A stretch of DNA of 64,000 nucleotides from contig DBMJ01000016.1 of the NCBI GenBank assembly GCA_002298125.1, positions 330,902-394,901 on the forward strand, in the 5' to 3' direction. Positions 18,670 to 28,049 of the stretch are shown here, one piece after another; position 1 is the stretch's first letter; every line of letters begins with the position of its first letter. Made by a program: the position numbers and the translations under genes. The stretch comes from Clostridium sp. UBA701. Lineage in GTDB: Bacteria > Bacillota > Clostridia > Clostridiales > Clostridiaceae. The notes under the pieces are model-generated. The model was not told the origin of the DNA. It was given only the letters and a program-made list of their open reading frames with translations, and searched no databases.

Positions 18670-18857
18670 ATAATATAATTGATATTAACGCAAAACAAGA
18701 CAATATATTTTGTCATAAATTGGGATGGTTTTAAATTCTAGGGGGCTTATTGATTATTAGATGAAATATGGAGGTGAAGGTCAATATTTGAGAATTAATA
18801 TAGTAGATTAACTTAATAGAAAAGCGTTAAATCTAATTTAAAGGGGGGGATTTATAA

Positions 18858-20876
18858 ATGAAGCTAAAGCACAAAATTATTATTCCAGTAATTTTAATTG
18901 TAACCATAGGTATAATATCAGTGTCATCCATTGCATATTATCTGGAAAAGGGGATAATTTCAAATCAGATGGATGAAATAACAGTAAATAAGGTAACAGA
19001 AGTTGAAAGCTATGTTAAAAATCAAGATGATAAAATTAAAGAACTTAAAGGAAATCTTTCAAAGGACTACCTAACAAAGGTTAAGAGTATAGCCTTTATG
19101 ATAGAACAAAAACCTGAAATAATTGAGTCAAGCGAAAAGCTTAAAGAGCTTGCAAAGAGTATGGATATTGAAGAAATTCATATTACTGATGAAAAAGGTG
19201 TTATTAGATGGGGTACCGTAAAGGATTTTTTCGGATTTGATTTTAATTCCTCTGAGCAAACGAAACCCTTTTTAGGCTCGTTAAATGACAAAAACTTTGA
19301 ATTAGCACAGGAACCACAGGAAAGAGGTACTGATAAGGTATTGTTTCAATATATAGGGATAGCAAGAAGAGACAAGACAGGAATAGTTCAAATTGGTGTA
19401 AAGCCTGAAAGACTTCAAAATGAGCTGGCAAAAGCTGACCTTAAGGAACTAAGTAGTCTTTATAAATTTGGAAAAAATGGATACATAATAATTGCAGATA
19501 AGAATACGGGAAATATTTTGTGCCATAAGTACCCAGGTGAAGTGGGGAAAAATGCTGGAAATTATGATTGGGGCAAGAAGATTAAAGAAAAGGAGTCAGG
19601 AAATTTTGAATATAAGGAAGATAATGCAACCAATTATATGAGCTACAAGTTATCAGGAAATTATTACATTTGTGCTACTATTCCTGAGAGTGAGCTTATG
19701 GGCGGGTTAAACAAACTTCTACTTGATATTTCAATAATAGCAATTGTGGCAATTGCCGTTGGTATTACAATAATGGCGTTAATTACAAGAAGAATCTCCT
19801 CTTCTCTTCAAACAGTTTCTAGCAATTTAAATTTAATAGCCACAGGAGACTTTTCTATGGAGGTTCCAGAGGAGTTTAAAAAGAAGAAGGATGAGCTGGG
19901 TGATATTGCAAGAGCTGTTAGTGCAATGCAGAAGGCCTTAAAGGACTTAGTAAATAACGTTAAGACTGAATCTGTAAATATCAAAACGGTGGTGGAGCTT
20001 GTTTCTAAAAATATGAAAAAGCTAGATATGAACACAGAAGAAGTATCTGCCACTACAGAGGAATTATCTGCAGGTATGGAAGAAACAGCAGCCTCCTCTG
20101 AGGAGATGAGCGCCACATCCCAAGAGATTGAAAAAGCAATTCAAGCCCTTGCTGAGAGAGCTCAAAGAGGAGCAGGAGAAGCTTCGGAAATCAACAAGAG
20201 AGCTGTGGATTTGAAAAATGGCTTTGCTGAATCCTACAAAAATGCTATAGATATGTTTACCCAGACAAAACAAAGCCTAGAAAGAGCTCTAGAGGATGCC
20301 AAGGTAATAGAGCAAGTCAATTTACTATCAGAAGCAATAATGCAGATAACCTCACAAACCAATTTATTGGCACTTAATGCTGCTATAGAGTCGGCAAGAG
20401 CTGGGGAAGCAGGTAAAGGCTTTGCGGTAGTAGCAGAGGAAATAAGAAAGCTTGCAGAGCAGTCAAAGAATACAGTAATTGAGATACAAAACATCACTGG
20501 AAAGGTTACTGATTCAGTGCATAATTTGTCTGACAGCTCAAATAGACTTTTAAGCTTTATGTCAGAGGACGTGAATAATGATTATAGGACAATGCTTGAG
20601 GTTGCTGATAAATATAGTGCGGATGCGAGACTTGTAGATAATCTGGTTACAGATTTTAGTTCAACCTCAGAGGAACTCCTAGCTTCAATTCAGGAGGTGT
20701 TAAGAACTATTGATCAGGTAGCACAATCTGCCAATGAGGGAGCAGAGGGCACTACAAATATTGCTCAAAAGGTAAGTGATTTAACCCAGGAAGCTCATGC
20801 AATAAGTGAGACAGTAAATGATTCAAAGGTTAGTGCTGACAAGCTTGAAGGAGAGATATCTAAATTTAAGCTTTAA
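18858..20876 (+). CDS. Methyl-accepting chemotaxis protein with extracellular Cache domain
   Basis: A 672-residue chemoreceptor. The N-terminal membrane segment (about 7-30) is followed by a long extracellular Cache-type sensor (EIHITDEKGVIRWGTV; NGYIIIADKNTG) up to a second membrane segment near 285-305. A HAMP domain comes next, then the signalling hairpin, with the tip region QTNLLALNAAIESARAGEAG and GFAVVAEEIRKLAEQS. Adaptation-type Glu/Gln pairs (TTEELSAGMEETAASSEEM) precede the tip. AAGGGGGGGA stands before the ATG. It should pass a ligand signal to CheA/CheW; the ligand is unknown. A sigma-D-like promoter lies upstream. Confidence 0.93.
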   Translation: MKLKHKIIIPVILIVTIGIISVSSIAYYLEKGIISNQMDEITVNKVTEVESYVKNQDDKIKELKGNLSKDYLTKVKSIAFMIEQKPEIIESSEKLKELAKSMDIEEIHITDEKGVIRWGTVKDFFGFDFNSSEQTKPFLGSLNDKNFELAQEPQERGTDKVLFQYIGIARRDKTGIVQIGVKPERLQNELAKADLKELSSLYKFGKNGYIIIADKNTGNILCHKYPGEVGKNAGNYDWGKKIKEKESGNFEYKEDNATNYMSYKLSGNYYICATIPESELMGGLNKLLLDISIIAIVAIAVGITIMALITRRISSSLQTVSSNLNLIATGDFSMEVPEEFKKKKDELGDIARAVSAMQKALKDLVNNVKTESVNIKTVVELVSKNMKKLDMNTEEVSATTEELSAGMEETAASSEEMSATSQEIEKAIQALAERAQRGAGEASEINKRAVDLKNGFAESYKNAIDMFTQTKQSLERALEDAKVIEQVNLLSEAIMQITSQTNLLALNAAIESARAGEAGKGFAVVAEEIRKLAEQSKNTVIEIQNITGKVTDSVHNLSDSSNRLLSFMSEDVNNDYRTMLEVADKYSADARLVDNLVTDFSSTSEELLASIQEVLRTIDQVAQSANEGAEGTTNIAQKVSDLTQEAHAISETVNDSKVSADKLEGEISKFKL

Positions 20877-21002
20877 GTATTCACTGCAAAATAGAGAATT
20901 TTTTTAAAATAATAGAAGGAATATTCAGATAATTGTAGAAATAAATATGTCATAGGATTGGTTTTTTGAAAACTGATCAATATATTTTAGGAGGTGCATG
21001 CT

Positions 21003-21086
21003 ATGCCAGACAAGGGTAAGAGTAAAAGTGGCTCCACTAAGAAAAATGACAAGAAGAACGACAAGAAGAAAACTGCAAAAAAATAG
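21003..21086 (+). CDS. Tiny lysine-rich basic protein (27 residues)
   Basis: The ORF begins MPDKGKSKSGSTKKNDKKND and continues with a lysine-rich tail, giving 14 lysines in 27 residues and no hydrophobic core. It has an excellent ribosome site (AGGAGGTG, 6-base gap) and its stop is followed four bases later by a perfect 13-bp hairpin, so the whole unit looks like a real mini-gene rather than chance. Such sequences are probably unstructured and could bind nucleic acid or anionic lipid. No family is recognised. Confidence 0.6.
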   Translation: MPDKGKSKSGSTKKNDKKNDKKKTAKK

Positions 21087-21090
21087 CATG

Positions 21091-21121
21091 ATACAACACA
21101 TAGGTAGTCTATGTGTTGTAT
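21091..21121 (+). terminator. Perfect 13-bp hairpin after the mini-gene
   Basis: Arms 21091-21103 and 21109-21121 pair perfectly around a 5-base loop. The tail is not T-rich, so it may be an RNA-stabilising hairpin or a weak terminator. Confidence 0.6.
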
Positions 21122-21162
21122 TACCCATCTTTGCAGGCTGTATTTAATAAGTGAGAAATTTT

Positions 21163-21200
21163 AAAGTGCTAGATAGCAGTATATCTAGTACTTTTTTAAT
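21163..21200 (+). terminator. Rho-independent terminator
   Basis: AAAGTGCTAGATA pairs with TATCTAGTACTTT, followed by a T-rich tail. With the hairpin at 21091 it separates the chemoreceptor/mini-gene unit from pepV. The rest of the gap up to 21361 shows nothing beyond AT-rich sequence and the pepV ribosome site. Confidence 0.8.
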
Positions 21201-21361
21201 TTTAACAGCTTTGTATACTTATTTTGCAAGCCTAGTGTTAAAGGCTATAAGGATATTAAAGGAGATTAGTGTTATAGTGAAAGAAAAAGGATTAATTAGC
21301 AAGCACATTAAGAAGTAACCAAGGCGATTTTTACGGATAAAAATGAGGAGGAGGATAATGA

Positions 21362-22753
21362 ATGATAGATTTTTCTAAGGAAGCTGAAAAGTATAGGGAA
21401 GAATTTTTAATGCTTCTAGAGCAGTGGATTGGAATAGCTTCAGTATATGATGAAGACAGTATAAATGATATTATGCCCTTTGGAGAAGAGGTTCACAGCG
21501 CCTTGCAGTGGTTTTTAAATTTGGGAAAGAGCCATGGGTTTCACACAAAAGATGTGGATGGTTATGCTGCTCACATAGAGTATGGTACTGGTGAAGAGTA
21601 TGTGTATGCTTTTGGACACTGTGATGTGGTGCCAGGAGGAGAGGGGTGGAGTGGTAATCCCTTTAAGCTTTTAAAGCATGGGGATAAGCTTATCGGAAGA
21701 GGTGTTATAGACGATAAGGGGCCCCTGCTTGCTGCATATTTAGCTTTGAAGCTTTTAAAGGACAATAATATTTTACCTAATAGAAGGATAAGAGTTGTTG
21801 CAGGAGGGAATGAAGAAAGCGGCTTCAGCTGTATTAGGCACTACTTTCAAAAGGAGCCTAGGCCTACCTATGGTTTTACTCCAGATGCCAAGTTCCCAGT
21901 AATAAACGGAGAAATGGGAGGAGCTATAATAAATATAAATAATATAAATGGAGCTTTTGAAAATGAGAAATTTACAATGATAGGGGGACAAGTACACAAT
22001 ACTATACCAGACTATGTTAAAATTACAGGTTTAAATATAGAAGAACAAAGTGAGGAATTTAGAAAATTCCTAGAGAATCAAGATTTAGGCTTTGAATATC
22101 TAGAAAATGAAAATTTAAAAGCAGGCTTTAAGCTTATTGGAAAAGGGGGACATTCCTCCAAGCCTGAAAAGGCCAACAACCCTATTGAAAAGGCCTTTAA
22201 GCTTATAAAGGATATGTTAAAAGAAAAAGGGATTGTGGAGCTTGAGAAGTTATTTTCGGGAGATAACATAGATGGCAAATTGTTTGGATTAAATAAGAGT
22301 GGAAAATGTGGAGTGCTTAAGATAGTGCCAACAATAATCCATATAGAAAAGGGTTTAATCAATTTGAATTTAAGTGTGAGATATCCAGAATGCTATACAG
22401 CTGAGGAGATTATAAAGGCAATAGAAGATTACTTTTTATGCCATGGACTAAATAGCTATAACTTTAGCCTTAGTGCTGATAAAAAGCCTAGCTATGTGGA
22501 TGAAAATTCGCCATTGGTTAAGAAACTATACAATATATATGTAAAGCATACAGGGGATACTATAAATAAGGTTAGAGTTACTAGTGCAGGAACCTATGCT
22601 TCAGAAATGGAGAACTCAGTGATATTTGGAGGGGAGTTTCCTGACGGCTCTTCAGGAAATGCGCATATGGCAAATGAATTTGGAAGTGAAGCTGCTTTTA
22701 TTAAGTCTATCGGCATGTATGCGGAGGCTTTATATGAATTGTGTAAGCTATAA
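21362..22753 (+). CDS. pepV: Dipeptidase PepV, M20 family
   Basis: A 463-residue M20 metallopeptidase. Visible zinc-site motifs are FGHCDVVPGGEGW (first metal His and its Asp), GRGVIDDKGP (bridging Asp), GGNEESG (general-base Glu) and a C-terminal GEFPDGSSGNAHMANE (final metal His). The inserted lid domain and overall length fit PepV, an aminopeptidase-like dipeptidase. A strong GGAGGAGG site precedes ATG 21362. It is cytoplasmic and processes imported peptides. It lies directly upstream of a PTS locus that also carries an M24 peptidase. Confidence 0.9.
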   Translation: MIDFSKEAEKYREEFLMLLEQWIGIASVYDEDSINDIMPFGEEVHSALQWFLNLGKSHGFHTKDVDGYAAHIEYGTGEEYVYAFGHCDVVPGGEGWSGNPFKLLKHGDKLIGRGVIDDKGPLLAAYLALKLLKDNNILPNRRIRVVAGGNEESGFSCIRHYFQKEPRPTYGFTPDAKFPVINGEMGGAIININNINGAFENEKFTMIGGQVHNTIPDYVKITGLNIEEQSEEFRKFLENQDLGFEYLENENLKAGFKLIGKGGHSSKPEKANNPIEKAFKLIKDMLKEKGIVELEKLFSGDNIDGKLFGLNKSGKCGVLKIVPTIIHIEKGLINLNLSVRYPECYTAEEIIKAIEDYFLCHGLNSYNFSLSADKKPSYVDENSPLVKKLYNIYVKHTGDTINKVRVTSAGTYASEMENSVIFGGEFPDGSSGNAHMANEFGSEAAFIKSIGMYAEALYELCKL

Positions 22754-22828
22754 ATAACATTATGGCACTTAAGAGGACATTGTGTATAAACACAACTAGA
22801 CAGAAAATGTTTACAATAGGTATATAGG

Positions 22829-24742
22829 ATGGTGGATGAAATGATTAGTAAGAAGCATTCTATAATAATCAAATATCTTTATGAAAAAAGTGAATATGTT
22901 ACAGCGTTAGAGTTGAGCCAGCAAATAGAGGTCTCTGTTAGAACTGTAAAAAGATATATTGCGGATTTAAACTATTATCTTAACAATTATGGTGTAGAGA
23001 TATCCTCGGTAAAAGGCGTTGGCTATAAGCTTCAAGGATCTACAAAAGAGATGAAAAAAGCTTCAGAAGAAGCTAATAAATTCATTGAAGGACTTCAAAT
23101 GGATGATTCACTAGAAGGCAGGATTACAAAGACTCTTTGTATTTTTCTAAATAGTGAATATGTAAATGCAGAGGAGCTTAGTGAAAAACTGAATTTAAGT
23201 ATACCTAGTACTAATAAGCTTATTTCTAGTGTAAAGGATATCATAAAAAAATACGAACTGAAAATAATATCTAAGCCTCATCATGGGAGTAAAATAATCG
23301 GTGATGAAGTGAAAATAAGAGCTTTAATACTTAATTATGCTATAAAAATCCATGATAATCACTTGTTAGAAGTGAGACTTGATAATATTTCTAGTAAGGA
23401 AATAGAAGATATAGAGAGGATAATAACAGAGGCACTAAAGAGTAGTAAGGTAATAGTTTCAGATAAGGACTTTAATGAATTACTCACAAGGGTTATTGTC
23501 TCTATAGCAAGGATAAGAAATAAGAAAGCTATAAGTAATAGCGTAATTAAAGAAAGTTATAAGCTTGAGAACTATGACCTGATTAAAGAGATTATGGGAC
23601 AAGTAGCTACAGAATTAAAGCTTAAAATAGAAGATAGTGAGATACAGTACGTATCTTCAAGCTGCGGCATAATGGCCTATAATTATAATACTAGGAAAAC
23701 ACTTATAAAGGATGCTAATGATGTTGTAAACAAATTTGTAGACGAAACCCTACAGGAGCTTTGTGTAATAACAGGTATTGATTTTAGGGAAGACATAGAT
23801 TTTACAAATGCCCTTATCATGCATCTTAAAATTTTCATTAATAGATTTAGGGCAGGAGTAAGAGTTAACAATCCATTGCTAGATCAAATAAAGACTAAAT
23901 TTCCTATGGAAACAAACTTAGCTACTATAGTTGCAAAGAAACTAGAAGAGGAATTCAAGGTTTCATTAGATGAAGATGAAATAGGGTTTATTGCAATGCA
24001 TTTTGGAGCTGCCTTTGAAAGAATAAGGGATAAGGGCGGTAAGAAGGTATGTATAATTTGCCATTATGGAATAGGTACCTCCATGCTGCTAGCTGAAAAG
24101 CTAAAAAGAAGAATAAGTGATATAAATATTGTTGGAACCTATCCCGTTAGATATTTGGATATGGCATTAATGCAGGATATAGACTTTATAGTATCTACTG
24201 TAAAATTAGACACAAAGAATTTTAAAATACCTGTGCTCTATATAGAAAATGTCTTTTCTGATGAAATAGTGAATGAACTTCACCAGGTTTTTAATGAGAA
24301 GGATGAGAGAAGAAAGATTCTTAGAGATACCTTTAGCAAGGAGGCATTTTTTAGAATAAATGCTGAAACTAGGGAAGAAGCTATAGAAAGCTTAGGCAGA
24401 GCAATGAAATCCAAGGGCTTTATTGATGATGAAGTAATAACAAAGGTAATTGAAAGAGAAAAAATGTCATCCACTGATATTGGTCACCTAGTGGCCATAC
24501 CTCATACTATCCTTGATGGAGAGTATAAATCTATTATAGGGGTAGGAGTATTAGAAAAGCCTATAATATGGCATAAACAAGAAGTACAGCTGATATTTAT
24601 GGTGTGTTTTAATAGAAAAGAAAGCTATAACTTTCCTGTATTTAAATACTTATATAACTTTATTGAAAATGAAGGGGATGTAAGAAGTGCACTGAAACTC
24701 TTCAGTTTTGATAAATTCATGGAAATACTAGATGTGAAATAG
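22829..24742 (+). CDS. PRD-containing transcriptional activator (MtlR/LicR type) with EIIB- and EIIA-like domains
   Basis: A regulator of up to 637 residues. It has an N-terminal helix-turn-helix (VTALELSQQIEVSVRTVKRYI), a second HTH-like segment near 110-160, two PRD domains (about 190-400, ending IAMHFGAAFERI), an EIIB-like domain with CHYGIGTSMLLAEKL (phosphorylatable Cys) and a C-terminal EIIA(Fru)-like domain with VAIPHTIL (phosphorylatable His). Such proteins are activated by substrate-dependent changes in PTS phosphorylation. ATG 22829 and ATG 22841 are both possible; GGATGGTGG favours the second. It directly precedes the PTS genes it most likely controls. Confidence 0.9.
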   Translation: MVDEMISKKHSIIIKYLYEKSEYVTALELSQQIEVSVRTVKRYIADLNYYLNNYGVEISSVKGVGYKLQGSTKEMKKASEEANKFIEGLQMDDSLEGRITKTLCIFLNSEYVNAEELSEKLNLSIPSTNKLISSVKDIIKKYELKIISKPHHGSKIIGDEVKIRALILNYAIKIHDNHLLEVRLDNISSKEIEDIERIITEALKSSKVIVSDKDFNELLTRVIVSIARIRNKKAISNSVIKESYKLENYDLIKEIMGQVATELKLKIEDSEIQYVSSSCGIMAYNYNTRKTLIKDANDVVNKFVDETLQELCVITGIDFREDIDFTNALIMHLKIFINRFRAGVRVNNPLLDQIKTKFPMETNLATIVAKKLEEEFKVSLDEDEIGFIAMHFGAAFERIRDKGGKKVCIICHYGIGTSMLLAEKLKRRISDINIVGTYPVRYLDMALMQDIDFIVSTVKLDTKNFKIPVLYIENVFSDEIVNELHQVFNEKDERRKILRDTFSKEAFFRINAETREEAIESLGRAMKSKGFIDDEVITKVIEREKMSSTDIGHLVAIPHTILDGEYKSIIGVGVLEKPIIWHKQEVQLIFMVCFNRKESYNFPVFKYLYNFIENEGDVRSALKLFSFDKFMEILDVK

Positions 24743-24757
24743 AGGGATGAATAAATA

Positions 24758-25213
24758 ATGAGTGAAGTGTTTGCGAGAGAACATATAGGAATAAATGTAG
24801 ACTTAAAGGATAAAAATGATTATTTAAAATATATAGCGAGTTTAGCTGCCACTCTTGGGATAGGCAAGGATGAACAAGGAGTTTATGAGGGGCTAGTTAA
24901 CAGGGAAAAGGAATTTGAGACAAACCTAGGGGATGGAATAGCAATACCCCACACAAAATCTAACTATATAAATGTACCTGCAATCATCGTTGTAAAGCCA
25001 AAGTGTGAGGTGCAGTGGGGTGGAGATTATGAAGAAGGGGTAAAATTTATAATAAGTATATTGAGCCCTGACAATCAAAAGGATAATATACATCTAAAGC
25101 TTTTAGCTAGTCTTTCAAGAAAGCTTATATATGATGAGTTCAAAAGTGCTCTAGTAAATGCCTCTGATGAAGAAGAAATTTACAACATGATTGAAGAGGC
25201 CCTAAATAGTTAA
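24758..25213 (+). CDS. PTS EIIA component, fructose family
   Basis: A 151-residue EIIA(Fru)/Ntr-type domain with the phosphoacceptor histidine in GIAIPHTKS and the usual IIAVNR-like NREKEFETNLGDG lead. It would take phosphate from HPr and hand it to the EIIB encoded next. It begins 15 bases after the regulator stop codon. Confidence 0.92.
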   Translation: MSEVFAREHIGINVDLKDKNDYLKYIASLAATLGIGKDEQGVYEGLVNREKEFETNLGDGIAIPHTKSNYINVPAIIVVKPKCEVQWGGDYEEGVKFIISILSPDNQKDNIHLKLLASLSRKLIYDEFKSALVNASDEEEIYNMIEEALNS

Positions 25214-25241
25214 TTTGTAAATAAAAAAAGGAGGAATATAA

Positions 25242-25559
25242 ATGTCAAAAAAGTTAGTAGCCTTATGTGCTTGTCCAATGGGACTAGCTCATACCTTTAT
25301 GGCAGCAGAGGCAATAAAAAAAGCCGCACTAGAAATGGGCTATGAAGTAAAGGTTGAAACCCAAGGTGCTGATGGAATCCAAAATGAACTTACAGCATCA
25401 GATATCAAAGGGGCGGATATTATACTTCATGCAATAGCAGTAACTCCTCAAGATATGGAAAGATTCGAGGGGTGTGAAATCTATGAAGTTGGACTACAAG
25501 AGGTTATTAAAAATCCAAAGGGAGTGATAAAGGAGATAGAAGAAGATTTAGCCCAATAA
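25242..25559 (+). CDS. PTS EIIB component, fructose family
   Basis: A 105-residue EIIB(Fru) domain with the phosphocysteine in CACPMGLAHTFMAAEA and the conserved VETQGADG segment. It receives phosphate from EIIA and phosphorylates the incoming sugar at EIIC. An AAGGAGG site precedes the ATG. In most FruA proteins this domain is fused to EIIC; here it is a separate protein. Confidence 0.93.
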   Translation: MSKKLVALCACPMGLAHTFMAAEAIKKAALEMGYEVKVETQGADGIQNELTASDIKGADIILHAIAVTPQDMERFEGCEIYEVGLQEVIKNPKGVIKEIEEDLAQ

Positions 25560-25563
25560 AAAA

Positions 25564-25597
25564 GCTCCTAAATCCCTGCAACAAGATTATAAGGAGC
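25564..25597 (+). other. Intra-operon hairpin between EIIB and EIIC genes
   Basis: GCTCCT (25564-25569) pairs with AGGAGC (25592-25597) across a 22-base loop. There is no T tract, so processing or stability control is more plausible than termination. Confidence 0.4.
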
Positions 25598-25679
25598 AAA
25601 TAAAATAACTCATATATATAATAACCTATTTCAAAAAAACATTCTACAGAAAAATTAATATGATAGGTGGAGGGGTAAC

Positions 25680-26915
25680 ATGGCAATTAAGAAAAAAGTA
25701 GTTGGTTCAACTACAGGAAGCAATAATAATAATAATGAAAATAATAATATTTCAAAAAAGAGTTCTGCATGGACAGAATTTAGCAAACATATAATGACAG
25801 GTATATCCTACATGATTCCAGTACTTATAATGGGAGGATTAATTGGTGCTATATCTCAACTTATACCTTATGTATTCTTTAAAATAGATCCTTCCATATC
25901 CATACTTGATGCAATTAATTCAGGCAAGTACACTGGGATGAGTTTTTCACTTCTTCAGCTTGCTAATATAATGGAGAGCTTTGGATTTACACTGTTTGGA
26001 TTCGCAATACCTCTATTTGCAGCCTTTACAGCTAATTCCATAGGTGGAAAAACAGCTCTTGCTGCAGGCTTTATTGGAGGCTACGTAGCTAACAAGCCAG
26101 TTGCTATGCTACTTTCCTCAGAGGGAAAATGGATTACAAAGGCACCAGTTGCATCAGGATTTTTAGGTGCAATAATAATTGCCTTTATAATTGGATATTT
26201 TGTAAAATGGCTTAATAAGAAAATAAACCTACCTCACAATTGGCTGGCATTTAAAACTACCTTCTTAATTCCACTAATATCTGCAGTGGTATGTATGATT
26301 TTAATGGTATTTATAATCACTCCTTTTGGCGGATGGGTAAACGGTCTTATTAAGAGCTTGCTTCAAGCAGCAGGAAGTACTGGACAATTCGTATATGCCT
26401 TAGTATTATCAGCTACCACTGCCTTTGACTTAGGAGGACCTGTAAATAAAGCTGCTGGCTTTGTGGCATTGGGCTTTACTACAGAAAAAGTACTTCCAAT
26501 AACAGCAAGATGTTTATCTATAGTAATTCCATCCTTTGGACTAGGTTTAACAACCTTAATAGACAAGAAACTAGTAGGTAGAAGAGTATATGATAAGCAA
26601 TTCTATCAGGGTGGTAAGACTGCAATATTCCTAGCATTTATGGGAATTTCAGAAGGTGCTATACCATTTGCACTAGAAAGACCAGCCTTTACAATACCTC
26701 TATATGTAGTAGGTGCTATGATTGGATCAACCTCTGCTATTGCTCTAGGTGCAGTACAATGGTTCCCTGAATCAGCTATATGGGCTTGGCCATTAATAAA
26801 GGGCATAGTTCCTTATATTCTTGGATTAATAATTGGATCAGTATTTATAGCAGTTATTAACATTTTGTATAGAAACAAACTTATAAAGAATGGTAAGCTA
26901 GTAATTAATGAATAA
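25680..26915 (+). CDS. PTS EIIC component, fructose family
   Basis: A 411-residue polytopic transporter of the fructose/mannitol group, with HIMTGISYMIPVLIMGG at the first helix and GISEGAIPFALERP near the C-terminus, the GxSEGAIPFA signature of this family. The N-terminus is an Asn-rich linker (SNNNNNENNN), typical of the hinge joining IIB to IIC in fused proteins. The gene may therefore descend from a fused IIBC. Substrate is not determined; the neighbouring peptidase and C-S lyase genes make a non-fructose or conjugated substrate possible. Confidence 0.92.
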   Translation: MAIKKKVVGSTTGSNNNNNENNNISKKSSAWTEFSKHIMTGISYMIPVLIMGGLIGAISQLIPYVFFKIDPSISILDAINSGKYTGMSFSLLQLANIMESFGFTLFGFAIPLFAAFTANSIGGKTALAAGFIGGYVANKPVAMLLSSEGKWITKAPVASGFLGAIIIAFIIGYFVKWLNKKINLPHNWLAFKTTFLIPLISAVVCMILMVFIITPFGGWVNGLIKSLLQAAGSTGQFVYALVLSATTAFDLGGPVNKAAGFVALGFTTEKVLPITARCLSIVIPSFGLGLTTLIDKKLVGRRVYDKQFYQGGKTAIFLAFMGISEGAIPFALERPAFTIPLYVVGAMIGSTSAIALGAVQWFPESAIWAWPLIKGIVPYILGLIIGSVFIAVINILYRNKLIKNGKLVINE

Positions 26916-26924
26916 TTAGAGAGT

Positions 26925-26956
26925 AAGAGAACTGATTTTATCAGTTCTCTTTATTC
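26925..26956 (+). terminator. Hairpin between EIIC and M24 peptidase genes
   Basis: An 11-bp perfect stem (26925-26935 with 26941-26951), a 5-base loop and a T-rich tail. The next gene's AGGAGGAG site begins at once, so this may be a partial terminator that lowers expression of the downstream genes. Confidence 0.65.
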
Positions 26957-26968
26957 TAGGAGGAGAAA

Positions 26969-28039
26969 ATGGATTATAAAAGTAGAATTGATAGAGTAAG
27001 GGATGACATTATAATAAATAATATAGATGCAATTTTAGTCAGCAGTCCACATAATAAATTTTATCTTGGTGGGCTATACAGTGGTTCAGGTTATATTTTT
27101 ATAACCCAATATAGTCAGTACATTATAGTAGATTTTAGATATTATGAAGAAGTAAAAATGAAGAATAACATATTTCAGGTTCTACTTTTGTCCAAGGATG
27201 ATACTATAGACAAGATAATCAACTCCATTATTTTCAAAGAAGGCATTGTGAAAGTGGGGTTTGAAGGACAGGAGGTCACCTTTGACTTTTATAGTATGCT
27301 AGTGGAAGTATTAAACTGCAAGCTATTATCCGTAGATTTATCAAAAATAAGAGGGATAAAGGATAAAGATGAGATTGAATATATAACAGCAGCCTGCAAA
27401 ATTGCTGATGATGCCTTTTACCATATAGTAGATTTTATAAAAGAGGGAATGAGCGAAAGAAAAATAGAAAATGAATTAGTAAGGTTTATTAAGGAGCAGG
27501 GGGGACAAAAGGAATCCTTTGATACCATTGTAGCCTCTGGGGCAAGAGGTGCACTGCCTCACGGAAAGGCCAGTGAAAAACAGATTAAAAAGGGAGAATT
27601 AATTACTCTAGATTTTGGGGTAAGGTACAATAATTATTGCTCGGATATAACGAGAACTGTAGCTTTGGGGCATTGTAACCAGGAGTTAATTCAAATATAT
27701 GAAATAGTTAAGTCTGCAGGGGATGCGGCAATAAAAGAGGTTAAACAAGGGATAACCCTTGGTGATATAGATTATACTGCAAGAAGTGTTATAGAGCGGA
27801 GCGGATATGGTGAATACTTTGGGCATAATCTAGGGCATGGACTTGGAGTCTTGGTACACGAATATCCAGCTGTTTCACCTAATAATACTGAGCCTTTAAA
27901 GGAAGGAATGGTTATAACCATAGAGCCTGGAATATATTTACCCGGTGTGGGAGGTGTTAGAATAGAGGAGGATATTTTAATAACTAAAGACAAAGGAGTA
28001 AGTCTAACCAATAGCTCTAGGGAATTAATAAGGATTTGA
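26969..28039 (+). CDS. Xaa-Pro dipeptidase/aminopeptidase, M24B family
   Basis: A 356-residue metallopeptidase with an N-terminal creatinase-like domain (1-125) and a C-terminal pita-bread domain. Metal ligands are visible as DFGVRYNNYCSDITRT (two Asp), HNLGHGLGVLVHE (His), EPGIYLPG (Glu) and RIEEDILIT (Glu). It removes residues at Xaa-Pro bonds in the cytoplasm. It follows the PTS operon through a leaky-looking hairpin and precedes a C-S lyase by ten bases. Confidence 0.9.
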   Translation: MDYKSRIDRVRDDIIINNIDAILVSSPHNKFYLGGLYSGSGYIFITQYSQYIIVDFRYYEEVKMKNNIFQVLLLSKDDTIDKIINSIIFKEGIVKVGFEGQEVTFDFYSMLVEVLNCKLLSVDLSKIRGIKDKDEIEYITAACKIADDAFYHIVDFIKEGMSERKIENELVRFIKEQGGQKESFDTIVASGARGALPHGKASEKQIKKGELITLDFGVRYNNYCSDITRTVALGHCNQELIQIYEIVKSAGDAAIKEVKQGITLGDIDYTARSVIERSGYGEYFGHNLGHGLGVLVHEYPAVSPNNTEPLKEGMVITIEPGIYLPGVGGVRIEEDILITKDKGVSLTNSSRELIRI

Positions 28040-28049
28040 GGGAGATAAA

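Noticed and set aside
18761..18811. 16-codon ORF in the chemoreceptor leader
   Set aside because: The preceding GGGGG is not well placed and there is no sign of selection; leader peptide status cannot be supported.
19808..20497. Overlapping minus-strand ORFs rich in serine opposite the chemoreceptor gene
   Set aside because: They mirror the repetitive helical codons of the signalling domain and lack start signals.
21277..21319. 13-codon lysine-rich ORF starting GTG upstream of pepV
   Set aside because: Too short, with a poorly spaced ribosome site; unlike the mini-gene at 21003 it has no following hairpin.
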